A stretch of DNA of 64,000 nucleotides from Pyrenula massariospora (lineage: Eukaryota; Ascomycota; Eurotiomycetes; Pyrenulales; Pyrenulaceae): positions 744,001 through 808,000 of the forward strand of contig JAGFMI010000016.1 of assembly GCA_021030905.1 (NCBI GenBank). Reading direction: 5' to 3'. The translations under genes and the position numbers were made by a program. A model generated the notes under the pieces. It did not search any database. It saw only the letters and a program-made list of their open reading frames with translations, and was not told where the DNA came from. Below, one piece after another: positions 1 through 11,161 of this stretch; within the stretch, counting starts at the first letter, position 1, and each line of letters begins with the position of its first letter.

Positions 1-1830
1 TTGAGGAATTTCGTCTTCTTCAGTAAGATCGACGACGACAGATGGGCTCTTTCCTGCCAATGACTGTGCTCGATTGAAGAGCTCCGGCGCTTCGTGATCG
101 ATCTGATCTTCTAGAACCTGTTGCTTGCTTGGATCTTCAGAAGGCGATTCTGGATCCAAATTGTTGAAGAATGAAGGCTGATTACTATTTATGATATCCC
201 CACCTCCAATTGTTTGGTCAAACCAGTTGAAGTCGATGCTACCATTAGTAGGTGTCTCTTTTCGAAACAATTGATCTAGCGCTGAATTCGCAGGAGTTGT
301 GGGCTCTGATGTGTCAATGTTCGGTGTCACAATTTCGAGACTGGGATCTGAAAATCCAGGGGTGCCTTCTCTAGGATCTGAAACCAGGACCTGTGGAACT
401 TGATCTTCGGCGACCCAAGATGAGGGCGTTTTGCGTCGTTTCCCAGCTCTATTCTGCATGTCAACAGAATTGCTCTCGTCTTCGTCCTGGAGGAACGCTC
501 GATCTCTTTTTTTTCCAGGATGTTGGAGCCGTGTAATATCGCGTGCTTCTGATATCTGTCGCACCTGACGTGGCTCTTGACGAGGAATAAAAGCCGACAG
601 AGGCTCAGTCATCTGTAACCCGTGTTTATCATCGTTCGATATCACTAAATCATCTTGTTAGCTCGCATGAAGCTCTGGGTGCGGTAGAATGTGAGCCTAT
701 TTACCTTTGGGTTCCTTATTGGTCCGCTTTTCAGTCTCCAATTTCTTCTGGACTTTTATCAGTCGCTGCTGATACTTGGAGTGAGGCTGAAAGTCTGTCT
801 TCCGTGATTTGTTTTTCCTGTCGTTCTTGACATTCTTAGACTGCCATTCCTTCTGGTCAAAATAGGTTCTGTCAAAGTCCTGACATTGTTGAGGGAGCAT
901 CTGGTACAAAGCCCTAGCGCTGATCCTGTTATGCACGAATACCTCGAGAACATCGTCCGTGATATGGTTTGGATAGTCTTTCACAATAAATTTGGCACTC
1001 AGTCCAGAAGGTAATCGCATGCTCTCATGCAGGTACCCAGGATACTGCAGTTTTCGCGTACGGCTGCGATGTCTCCCCGGCAAAACGATGCCGTTCTGGT
1101 CGACTCTCCGGGACATTTCAAGACTAAGGTCTGGCTGCAGAGGCTGGTACGTCTCATTTTCTGGCTCTGGGGTCGAATCTATATCTGAAGTTGGGCAGCT
1201 AACATCGCCCGAATGCTCAAATGCTTGAAACGTTGCCCTATTGCGGTTTGTTTCGGTCGGTGAGGGCGGTATGGAGAGTGTCTCGCTAGAAGACGTGGCT
1301 GGCGCGGTGGATGATGACAATTTTGGAGCGGCAAAATGTTGCTCAATTTCCATAGAAGGAACACCATCCACAGTTGAAAGGGTTTGTTGAGTATCGTCTC
1401 GAAAAGCATTCATTTCATTGTGTTGAGGCTCTTGAGCTTGTTGCTCTAGATGATAGCCCAGCCACACTTGGGAGATTTGATCGGACGACAAAGGGTGCGT
1501 CGGGCTACCGACTTGCATTTCAGGCAACGTGAATGAGTCCTCCAGCTCGTTGTGGCCGTGTTCCAATCCTCCGTCGGAGAACGACTGAGCAGTCTGAGAA
1601 TGCTGTGGGTCAGTCTGAATATTGCTTTGTTGTTGAGCCACACAAATTTCTTGATATTGACTGAAACAAGAACCGTGTCTTGGGTCATCTTGTTCCCTTG
1701 AGCTAATGCTCAAGCTATCTTGACCAGCCATCTCTTGACCATCCTCGTCAACAGTTGTTTGCGGGAAATGACACACTGTCTCAGGATATCTCAAATATCG
1801 TAGGATTGATTCTGGAGGGTGGCCATTCAT
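1..1830 (-). CDS. PNH-box protein 1 (unrecognised family), 3' end outside window
   Basis: I do not recognise this protein. From the ATG at 1830 it runs through about 260 residues of Ser/Gln/Glu-rich, probably disordered sequence. It then reaches a short conserved block at 892-990 (core YPNH, then an LYQML-like helix), a basic stretch and a second block (KYQQRLIKVQ). The frame stops at 697, but GTAAAT at 699-704 is a good splice donor, and an open frame continues from about 575 to base 1. Joining at 575 keeps phase; that intron (576-704, 129 bases) is longer than its neighbours and uses AAG, so the junction is tentative. The downstream part has a KRDR...GKRRK basic patch resembling the one in the next gene, and ends in VVVDLTEEDE, a canonical SUMO-interacting motif. 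Nuclear location is inferred. First of three related tandem genes; another upstream exon is possible. Confidence 0.6.
10..39 (-). other. SUMO-interaction-like motif VVVDLTEEDE in PNH-box protein 1
   Basis: Read on the minus strand in the open frame of the last visible exon. Three valines, Asp-Leu-Thr and an acidic tail match the classic SIM pattern (hydrophobic core followed by acids). SUMO binding is inferred from motif shape only. Confidence 0.5.
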
Positions 1831-2977
1831 TGCGAATGCAACGTCAAGACCCTTCGACAAAATATACAGTATTGAAGACGATAATTTGCAATCAATTCAT
1901 CGACATGAACGGGAGCATGGACTACCTTTGCACTCATCCCTGTAGAGAACAATTGAAAATCCTGGTTGCTTTGAGAATATTCTATTATTGCAAAGATTGC
2001 TCTCTTTGGAAGTTGCCGACGGTGTTGAAAATTGTCCAAGTATAGAAGAGAGTGCTAGGAGGATGAGGTATTTATTTTATCTAGCGGAAACACTTACGCT
2101 CATGGTTCATGGGGAAACGAAGTGAATTACCGCTATTCATCCTCACTGTTCTTGAACAATAAACTATTGTCATTTTCTTGGTGAATACCGCCTTTTGGTG
2201 ATGCACTTCGATTGTTGAGATCACCGAAGTCTCACTGTTGGTAAGGGATATGCTATTTCCGTCGATACTGTGAACATCACGTGTTGGCAATGAAATACGG
2301 CTATCGAGATCATCTAAATCGCTTCACTCATACTGCTATGCATGTGTAGCTGAAACTTGGCGAGAAGCGAACAAAACAGCATCTTGCATAGCGCGCACGG
2401 AAATGAAAAACCGCTCAAGCCAGCAAGGATTTCCTAGATGAAAGTTCGAGATCGAGAAGGCGAGCATCTACCGGGGTATGTAACCTCAACGGGCAATCAA
2501 TATTCCAGAAAAAATACCCTTCTAGCTGTTGATGGCGTTATTTTGGTGAGCCGACCATACCATTCAGTATATGCGGTGGTGTTGACCGTCGCTGTCGCAT
2601 GGACTCTTGATTAGATCTTTTGATGGAGAGAGTTTAACAACGAATGGATAGACACCCATGTCGAAAATTTGAATATTTGTTTCGCTTTACTACTGGGAAT
2701 ATCAACGCTGGCTGTGCGCCTGCAACAATAGTGTAGTTGTGAGTACAAGGTGTTATGATCACAGGAACTCAAAAGGTATTGTCAGAATCTTTTTATGACA
2801 AGCGATCTACATACGCAACCGGGACATACTTTCAAAGCTATCATTCCCATCCAGAGCGTAGTCAGACAGCAAAATCAAGATGAGGCTTCCATTGAAAACA
2901 GTCAGAAGCACCTACCAATTATTTTCAATCCAACCTCTAGCCTGATCTATCGCCATTTTCTCTAATGCTAGAGACGT
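1831..2977. other. Intergenic region between PNH-box genes 1 and 2
   Basis: About 1.15 kb, AT-richer than the flanking genes. It should hold the promoter of gene 1 and the 3' end of gene 2. An in-frame stop lies about two dozen codons above the gene 1 ATG. I see no convincing ORF, repeat or RNA gene, though a short 5' exon of gene 1 could hide here. Confidence 0.5.
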
Positions 2978-5575
2978 TCAAGACATGAACTCTCTCCATT
3001 CCCACCAATCTAAACCTCTTAGCTCTGGAAGTCGATAAGGATCGTCAAACCCTCCACAATCTTCCACCCCGTTGTCTACTGAAACAGCCAGGTTGACGTC
3101 CACATGATTCTCATCTTGATCTTTCGTGGTCTCTGCATCACCAGCGAGTTCAATTGCAACCTGATTAGATGATTGCTCTTGCGCAGGAAAGCCATTATCA
3201 TGATCTTTTTCATATTTCTCATAGTTGAAGTGGCGATGGCAGTCCGCATTCAGCCTCTGTTCAAACTCTACATCGAATTCCGAATATCGAAGATTGCTCG
3301 GGGTGTATTCAGTATCCTTGGTCGACGACCAGTTGAAATTTGTGGTAGTGTTGGCTTCTCCGTGAGCGGAAGAATATGCCATATTGTTTCGAAACTGGGA
3401 CAGTCCATCGTTCGGACCAGAAAGATGGATTTGGTAACCTTGGCCGATACTGAGAGGAACATGTGGAACACTATGACCGTTGAGGTCAGTGGAAGTGGTT
3501 TGAGGTATTGCAGCAGCATGTGATGCTCCGTTTTCAGTCTCAAGCTGGGGATCGACGCGAGCCCGCTTAGCCGTTGGTTGAGAGCGTTCTTGTTCGCCCT
3601 GCTCTTTCTCATCGAAAAATATTCTCTTCAATCTAGTGCTAGGTGAACAATCATGTAACCGATCGGAGTCGGTCAGGGACCTAGACGATTCCGCAGCAAA
3701 GGAGAACTCTAGGTTTTCAAGATTGCTAGAAGGTAGTTGTGGAGACGCTAGACGTTCGGGTTGAGTATTTCTAAAGAAGGCCGCCTCTGACTTGTTTAGA
3801 GAAGACTCGCCCTTAGAATCTTCACTCTGTAGAGCTTCTGGTCTCTCGATAGCATCAGGGGTAGGTTTACTCTGACCGTAAGTTTCCTTCCAGGGGCCGA
3901 GAAGTTCCTCCATTGAGCGCTCTGTATAGTCTGCTTGCTCTCCATCATTGATCTCATGCCGATTCCGTTTCTGCGAAGGCTCCGCTTCGGATGTATTTTC
4001 ATCCCTCTCCCAATATTTTCTCTTGCTGCCCGCTTGCTGCGTGGGAACGATGCTATTAGCGGAGGCCGGAGAAATGACAGGAGCCGAACTTAAAGGCTGA
4101 GGCTCAGGCTGGACCCGCTGCTCATGAGGGACCGCAGACGAGCCATTCTGTATCTGAAAATTTGTTGATGCGAGCATTGGTGATTTTGACCTTCCGGTTC
4201 TGCGCGCTGATTTGGCCTCAATTTGAATCCTTGACGCCTCTGTCCGCGTACCATCTATTTTCCTAATCCTAGAAATAATTTTTTGAAATCTAGCATGTCC
4301 CTGACTTGCAGCACACTGCTTCCTAGCCTTTGGATCTAAATTGCGATATATCAGATGCGCGCTCGCGTTCTCCTCGTACATGAGCTCTCGATACACTTTG
4401 TCAGTTAAGTGGTTTGGGAAGTAGCGAACGATTTCCCACGGACTGGGATCACCTGGAAGAGTCTCGTTGGCCAATAAGAAGCCTTTGAACGGTTGTTTCT
4501 TGCCCTCCTTCTCCTGGCGGCGGTTGCTTGAAAGCCTAGGTCCTTTCTTTGTTGAACGGCCTGGATTCTGCAAACTTCTTGCTGGTGATGCCCTCGCGTT
4601 GACAGCGACGTAATCATTTAGGTCAAGACCCTTTGTGGCGTTTGGCATTTCCCATTCCCAGGAGTTGGTTGATGGACTTGGCGATGCCGGCACTGGCGAT
4701 GAAGATTGCCATTGATCATGCTGATCCCGGAGGTTGCGCTGTAGTTGAACATGTTCGCGGTCAGTATAGGCTTGCCCCTCTTCTGTTCGTCGCTTTTGGT
4801 CATAATTGTCGGGATAAGAAGGTTGTCCTTTGCTTCGCTCATCAAAATAGAAATTCACGCCAGCATGATTTGTGTTTGTTCCCAATGCGACTGGCAATTT
4901 TACACCTGGTCGGGCTTCTGTATTCGCAATTTGGAATGCCGTTGATCGTTCTTTTGGTGGTCCAAGAGGCGAAGCTCGCTTACCATAGGACTGAAGCGTT
5001 GCTGATTTCAACTGAATTGAAGTATAACCTTCTCCTAGTGGCACCAGAGTGGGCAACGCTTTGGACCTATGTGAGCTGCCGTGAGGTCTGACAGCTGGCG
5101 GATAGCCAAGCGTGATGTTATTATTATCGAAGTTTATTGGTGAGAAATCAGAGTGCAAAGTTCCGAGATTTTTTTGAATATTGCCATGGTCAGAACGATC
5201 GATATCTTGAGTATAGCCCCAAACAACCGATGAAGGAAGCTGATTGCCTCGTGAGTCTGGAAAGCGACCATCTTGGCGAGAATCGACCGTGTGGTCAGGC
5301 TCTTCGTGAATTCGATCGAAATTTTGAACCCGGAGAGAAGATCCGTTGGTTGGAGAATTTGGTAATAGTAGGCGCCAGTATTGATCTTCGTGATGTTGTT
5401 GAGATGCACTGGGCTCAGTCATTGCATATGATGGGTATGTCCACAGCTGCTCTGAGGTGCTCTGCCGTGTCATTGATTGACGACGCTGAGGATGAACTGC
5501 CTGTTTCGCGCTACGGACCAAAGAAGTTCGAGGTATCTGATGAGGAAAAAGTCGAGGAGAATTGCTTCGGTCCAT
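2978..5575 (-). CDS. PNH-box protein 2 (unrecognised family), 865 residues
   Basis: One open exon of 865 residues from an ATG in good context (CACCATGG), with a TGA in frame just upstream. Function unknown. Most of it is Ser/Gln/Asn/Pro-rich and charged, as in disordered nuclear proteins. Near residue 380 lies the block shared with both neighbours: EIVRYFPNHL, then a helix-like SAHLIYRNL. About 16 residues later comes the second block, RFQKIISRIRK, inside basic sequence (KSARRTGRSK). A basic patch KRKYWERDE...QKRNRHE further on resembles the one in gene 1. The C-terminus is acidic and then aromatic (LDWWEWREF). It shares strand and head-to-tail order with genes 1 and 3, suggesting old tandem duplication. 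A role in chromatin or DNA binding is only a guess. Confidence 0.75.
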   Translation of the reverse strand: MDRSNSPRLFPHQIPRTSLVRSAKQAVHPQRRQSMTRQSTSEQLWTYPSYAMTEPSASQQHHEDQYWRLLLPNSPTNGSSLRVQNFDRIHEEPDHTVDSRQDGRFPDSRGNQLPSSVVWGYTQDIDRSDHGNIQKNLGTLHSDFSPINFDNNNITLGYPPAVRPHGSSHRSKALPTLVPLGEGYTSIQLKSATLQSYGKRASPLGPPKERSTAFQIANTEARPGVKLPVALGTNTNHAGVNFYFDERSKGQPSYPDNYDQKRRTEEGQAYTDREHVQLQRNLRDQHDQWQSSSPVPASPSPSTNSWEWEMPNATKGLDLNDYVAVNARASPARSLQNPGRSTKKGPRLSSNRRQEKEGKKQPFKGFLLANETLPGDPSPWEIVRYFPNHLTDKVYRELMYEENASAHLIYRNLDPKARKQCAASQGHARFQKIISRIRKIDGTRTEASRIQIEAKSARRTGRSKSPMLASTNFQIQNGSSAVPHEQRVQPEPQPLSSAPVISPASANSIVPTQQAGSKRKYWERDENTSEAEPSQKRNRHEINDGEQADYTERSMEELLGPWKETYGQSKPTPDAIERPEALQSEDSKGESSLNKSEAAFFRNTQPERLASPQLPSSNLENLEFSFAAESSRSLTDSDRLHDCSPSTRLKRIFFDEKEQGEQERSQPTAKRARVDPQLETENGASHAAAIPQTTSTDLNGHSVPHVPLSIGQGYQIHLSGPNDGLSQFRNNMAYSSAHGEANTTTNFNWSSTKDTEYTPSNLRYSEFDVEFEQRLNADCHRHFNYEKYEKDHDNGFPAQEQSSNQVAIELAGDAETTKDQDENHVDVNLAVSVDNGVEDCGGFDDPYRLPELRGLDWWEWREFMS

Positions 5576-6543
5576 GGTGGATCAGGTGTCTCCAGTTGCT
5601 GTCCATCCTGGAAAGAGGTTGGCAGGCCCTATTTTGTAGCATCAGAATTGCGACGCTAGCACTGTTAAGGACGGTGAAGATTGAAATTCATCTTTCACCG
5701 ATGCCGCCAGTAAGGGTGATATAGCTCTAGTTGGGATGATGGGTATTTTCGTTGGTGTTGGATGGGGGTGTATCAGTATCATGACTTGGTGCCAGGTGAT
5801 TAATGGTGCTCATCGCTCATCAGAGAATCATCGTACGATTTGCATACTTGAAAAAACCTGCATTTCTATTATACTCTGGGCCGTCGGTTAAGATGTAATC
5901 AAACATTCCATGAAATAGTGCGAATTAAGCTGCATGTCTCATAGGTTCTGACATATATTCGAATAGGAGAATAGCAAGTGAATGCCAGCCATAAAGTGTT
6001 GTAGGGAGACTGGTATAGCGTGCGATCGGGTTTAGATGTATTTCACAAAGCTTCATATGGTACTACCACACATATTTTAAACGAGTGCAAAACTCAGAGA
6101 CTGCGGCCGGCTTTTATACTTCTGGGTACCTGAGCTTGTTCCCGGCTTTAAAGTTAGCGATTGTAAATGTATTTGCCCTTCGTTGGCTCCTCGAAGTGAG
6201 CTCTTATACCAGATAAGGCAGACATGGACAGTATTTGGTTGGTATTGCGGCTACGCTGAACAGCTCTGATATGATGAAAAGCACAGAAGGCCCAGATCTG
6301 GACCATAGATTGCCTGGAGAAGCTATAGAAGACCGGGAGACATCGTGACCGTACACTATGGCCTTCATGCAGATGAGTACTGAGATCAAATCAACCGGAG
6401 AATCGCCGATAATCCTTTAACACTGGATGAAGTACCATAAAGATTGTCCCGTGGCTGTCATCCCCATGGCCGTCAAGAAGTCTAAATCCCGACTGAGGTC
6501 TTGTTCTTTCCCTTGCTCATATGACTCGAATTGAACGTGTCCG
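5576..6543. other. Intergenic region between PNH-box genes 2 and 3
   Basis: About 970 bases, AT-rich. It should hold the gene 2 promoter and the gene 3 3'-UTR. ORFs here are short and lack plausible codon use. No repeat or RNA gene seen. Confidence 0.5.
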
Positions 6544-8462
6544 TTACTCTTCCGTATGAACATCCTCGGCGTCTTTTCCATGTCCTTCGAAATCTGTCTC
6601 GTCCTCTTGACCTTTTTCACCTACCGCATAGTCTTCTTTGAACTCTTCCTCAGACAGCGGTGGCTCCAAAAGGTTCTGCAACATTCGGTACAACTCTGTT
6701 GCCCAACTCGATCGCCAGCTCGCAAGTATGAAAGCTTGTTCGAGGAAGGCGTCATAATACTCACGAATTCCGGTGTAGTCATGCTGTTGCCCGCTCATAC
6801 TCCCAGGATCAGCTACTCCTGGCCGCAGAAAGATACTATTGAGAAAGATCTTTTGCATTCTCAGAAGTCTAGCTGGATTAAGCTCGACCATCCCCTTCTG
6901 AACTTGAGCAATGTGAGCTTCAAGCCCAGCTCTGCCTGCCGACATCATCCACTCGTAAAACCTAGCCGCCCACGAAAGTTCTGCTTTCTGGCGATTGTGA
7001 TTGAATGACGGTAAGTCCTCACCACCACCCCGATATTGCTCGACGAGATGAAGCAATTGAATTCCCTTGCGATACTCAGAGTCAATTTGCTCTTTGATGG
7101 GGTGTGCAGCGGCGAATGATTCTTTAGGTGACGTTTGCGACAGCAATTGTAATGACTGAAGTATACCATTCTTCTCATCATCACCCAGGCTTCTGACGTG
7201 AGATTTTCCCTGTTGACAAACGTCGAAGAGTTCTTGTGTGTCATATCTTGGATCGTAATGCCCTGAAGAGCCCGCCAGCGCTAAACCACTATCTCCAGCA
7301 TTGTACGCATTCATCAGCCAATTTCGGGCCTCGACCATTGACTTCGTGTACCGACCCCAAGGCTGATGAGAAGCAACCGCTCTCTTTCCCTGGTTTGGAC
7401 CTCTCTTCTCGACCCTCTCTTTGTGATGGCGGGAATCCATTCGTTTTACCGAATTAGGCAAGTGATCATAGACCTTTCGTACACTCCAACCATCGCCGCC
7501 AGCAACTTCTGTTAGCCAGAGCAGTGGTTGTCCGTGCAAATGATTTGGAAATCTTCGAATGAAATCTCCAGGATTCTCTGGATTGATATCAAGAGGAAGA
7601 CCGCAGCTGGCAGGGGGGTGTTTTTCAGACGATTTGTATTTTCGTTCTGAAAAGGATGAAGGAAGAGTATATCCATTTGGATCTTTGATGATCAGCTTTC
7701 TAATGTCGACCTCGCTTTTGAAGTCCTTCCAAGCTTGCTTTGAAGTAACCTCCTTCGTTATTTTCACTCTTTTGTTTTGTACACCGTCAGATTTATGACT
7801 CCGCTTCCTCTTCAATCCAGATCCCGCTTGGCGTTTTTGGTTGGTGGTGGAAACGCAAACATCTCGGTCAAGATTAGATGTCCCGGCGCCGACATTACTA
7901 CTGATATCAGACCGCGACGATGCATCTGATAGATGTCGGTGGAGTTCCACAAAGTCATGCTGATGGGCTTCAGAGGCATTTTGGGGATTGAAACATTGAG
8001 ATTCCCATTGCTCCGTTTCATGAGAGAGTTGCTGTACTGGAGCAAAGCTAGCTTGGCCGGTTGAGTAGCTTTTCTCCGACCCCTCGATCGACGTCCAAAG
8101 TGTTCCATGTTTATCTGTGTAGAATCTATTCGAGTCCGATCGGTCAATCAAAGAATCAAATGGTTGGATGGTGTCCGGGCAAGGGAGCAGCACCCTAGAG
8201 TACGGGTCCGTCAATGGCTGTTGCGGTGATGCAGGTGTGTTAATAGGGCTTTCGATTTTTGTGAGGGTATCACAGTCATCTGAACCTGTCGTCGAGTCAC
8301 CGATGTACGTGCCTTGATAGTTCTATGCGTCAGCTTCCATGAGGTGCAGCTTTAGCGACTTGAGGGATTTATAAATCATCAATATTCCTTACCTGCATCG
8401 TCTAACGAGGGATACGTCGAGAAATTTGCTTGGTTACTGTTCTGGGTATTGTAAAAAGGCAT
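6544..8462 (-). CDS. PNH-box protein 3 (unrecognised family), about 612 residues
   Basis: Two exons are proposed. Exon 1 is 8393-8462, starting with an ATG and ending at a GTAAGG donor. Exon 2 is 8312-6544, after an intron with a CTGAC branch site about 20 bases above an AAG acceptor; the phases agree (612 residues). The long frame alone has no ATG near its beginning, which supports the extra exon. The N-terminal part is Ser/Gln-rich. A basic patch (GLKRKRSHKSD) precedes the shared block FIRRFPNHLHG...WSVRKVYDHLP at 7451-7578, followed by a basic linker and the second block (RYTKSMVEARNWL). Unlike its relatives, the C-terminal half looks folded and helical and ends in a strongly acidic tail. 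Function unknown. Confidence 0.7.
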
Positions 8463-9440
8463 GTTATTTAGGTCTTCGGATGTTTCAGGGTTATGAATGA
8501 CTGTTTTTGGTCGAAATTGGATACAGGCGATCAAGACAAGTTACAAAAGTAGTCCTCGTAAATGTCAAAGCCCAGTCCTTTTAGCTCCTTCATAAAAGTG
8601 AAACGTGAAATTTAAAGCGTTGTTGTTGACTCCCGAAAATGGAGGGCGGGATAGGCAGATGAGCGTCCCAGAAGGTGATCCACCCATGCCGGGAAACGAG
8701 GGCTAGAGACGGTGATCTGCCTGCCGACCACCGGGCGATGGCTTTGACCAAACAGCGATGTCACCTCTTAGAAAAGTTTCACCGACGTTTCTTGTGTTCA
8801 CCAAAAGCACTGCAAAGTACTGCCACTATGACAAGCAATTTCAAACTACCTCAAGTCGGCCCTGTTCTGGGCACTTCAACAGCGTCTAGACTATGAAATA
8901 AGCATTTCACCATCACGTTAGCTTGGGAGATATCCGCGTGAAAGGCAAAATTTGAGTGATCTATTGGGAATTCATCGCTCAAATATGCCTGAGTTGTTCT
9001 TGGTTCGTCTTTGTCAAGCTGTGTCCCATGTGGATAGGACATATGGGCGACTAAAGTGGGTGGTGAACGCAGCGAAAAGCAATTAACTAGGAGAGAGCTT
9101 GACAATGCAGCCATTTCGGTATCATGCGACCAGAGAATTTCAGCGAGGAACTTGTTAGAAAGCTCTTTACCCGGAGTAAGAAAGTAAGACACTTTCTACA
9201 AGCCCCTTTTTACGTCGACGATGGTCGGCAGTCGTCGACAACCTCCGATCGGACCATTCCTCTTTTGGCAAGCCACACAGCCACAAGGATCAGTGCTGAA
9301 GGAGTGTAGAGAAGCGAAGCTGTGAAGTGTCGCTCTCTTGGTACCATTTCTGGACTAAACATTCATTAATCCAAGGGAACAGCACTTAAGATCTCTCTTG
9401 AGCTGCTGAGCAAGCTCCTTCAATGCAATAGGACCTAGCT
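8463..9440. other. Intergenic region, divergent promoters of PNH-box gene 3 and the P450
   Basis: About 980 bases between oppositely transcribed genes. A 113-codon minus-strand frame at 8851-9192 has no recognisable content and I treat it as chance. No repeats noticed. Confidence 0.5.
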
Positions 9441-11161
9441 ATGTCTCTACACTCTGTCATCTTAGGGGTTTGCGAGTCTTTCTCTTCCATAACTGTTGCC
9501 GTCACTTTCACACTTGCGTTCATTTGCACTCTCTCATTGTTCACGTTCTTGAAGTTTAATCATGACCGCTATGAGCCTCCTCTCGTTTCCCAATGGCCTC
9601 CTTTTATTGGCCACCCTCTGGGGTTTCTGCGCTATGGCGTGAATTATTTCAACATGATCAAGTACGATAATATTGCTCACATTGCGAGCGGCGCCCATTT
9701 CTTGCATTGAATCTAACGTCGGAAAGCAAAAAGCACCAACATCCGATTTACTCACTGCAGATTTTAAACTCCAAGTCGTACATCGTCTCCTCGCCATCCC
9801 TCATCCTAGCCGTCCAAAAAGCCCACGCAACGCTCTCGTTCAATCCATTCATCGTCGAGGTCTTTAAGCGCATGTCCGGCCTTCCAGAGTCGTATGCATC
9901 TATCCTCCGCTATAATATGGATGCCCGTGGTGTAGAAGCCTACCTGCCCTTGACGCAAAAGGCCGAGTATGCCGCCCTAGCTCCTGGCCCAGGACTCGAG
10001 TCAATGTACCATGATGTCCTTGGCGAGTTCGAGGAACACCTTAGTGCGTTGCAAAAATTGGCAGAACCGATTGAATTGTTCAGCTGGATTCGTCACATCT
10101 TCACACACTCTTCCACTCGTGCCACCTGGGGTCCTTCAAATCCATTCTCCGCGGACATAGGACTTGAAGACCATTTCTGGAACTTCGACAATGGCCTTAA
10201 AGCCCTTCTCATTGATTTCATTCCTTCGATTAGTGCCCGAAAAGCAGATCGTGGCCGAAAGGCTGTCACTTCTGCTTTTTTCCAGTATTACAAAAACCAA
10301 GGACACAATCTCGCGTCCTCCGTTGTCCAAGCTCGGTACCAGACCGCTACAAAATTTGGGCTACCTAATCCCGCAATTGCTGCGCTTGATCTTGGTTTAG
10401 CCTTTGGCCTTCTCGCCAACGCAATTCCCACAGCCTTCTGGCTGCTTGTGCATGTCTATTCATTCCCAGATCTTCTTAGCTCTATTCGCGCTGAACTGAC
10501 ACCTTTCCTGACATTCGACACTGTACAAAGGAGGATCCTGATCTCCCTTCCATCAGTCTCGGGCATCCGCTCCAGTCTTCCAATCCTCCACTCTGCCTAC
10601 CAGGAAACACTCCGACACTATGCGACTGCCCCATCCAGCAGATACGTCCTAGAGGACACCGTCATCTCAGACACCTCGGACAGGTCTGCCATTGATACAT
10701 CTCCAGCCTCCTACCTCCTCAAGAAAGGCGGCATAGTCCAGCTACTCACTACACCCATCCATTTCTCTACCTCTGTCTATGGTGCTGACGCAAGGACATT
10801 CAACCCGCGCCGCTTCATGTCCGACTCGGCACCTGCAGAGCGATGTCGGCCGGGAGAATTCCGCGCTTTCGGTGGCGGCGGTACCCTGTGCCCGGGCCGC
10901 TACTTTGCAATGGCCAAAATCTTAGGCCTGGCGGCTGCAGTGTTCGCGCTGTGGGACTTTGTCGGCAAGGACGGGAAGCTGGTAGAGGTCCCCGAGAGAG
11001 AGGAGGAGAGGATCTCGTTGGAGGCTATGCGGCCTAGAAAAGGGGTGTGGGGGAGGTTTGTCAGGAGGGAGGATTTGAAGCTTGACCCCAAGGTAGCTAG
11101 CTCAGACTGGAGGGTGCAGTATCGGATTATGGAGCCAGGGAAAACCGGTGGATATGGTTGA
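9441..11161 (+). CDS. Cytochrome P450, CYP7/CYP8-like, 551 residues
   Basis: Haem-thiolate monooxygenase, expected to be anchored in the endoplasmic reticulum. Exons 9441-9661 and 9727-11161 flank a 65-base intron (GTACGA donor, CTAAC branch, AAAG acceptor) and keep phase. The N-terminus carries a hydrophobic anchor (about residues 10-37) and then a Pro-rich hinge (WPPFIGHPLG). The K-helix ExxR is in YQETLRHY, and the haem loop FGGGGTLCPGRYFA holds the cysteine ligand (codon near 10889). The I-helix reads LLANAIPTAFW: the usual acid-Thr oxygen-activation pair is absent, as in CYP7A1 and prostacyclin synthase (CYP8A1). That points to a sterol, fatty-acid or endoperoxide-type substrate; the real substrate cannot be read. 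No biosynthetic cluster partners are obvious nearby. Confidence 0.9.

Noticed and set aside
8851-9192. 113-codon minus-strand ORF between PNH-box gene 3 and the P450
   Set aside because: No recognisable motif, poor composition, and it lies in a divergent promoter region.
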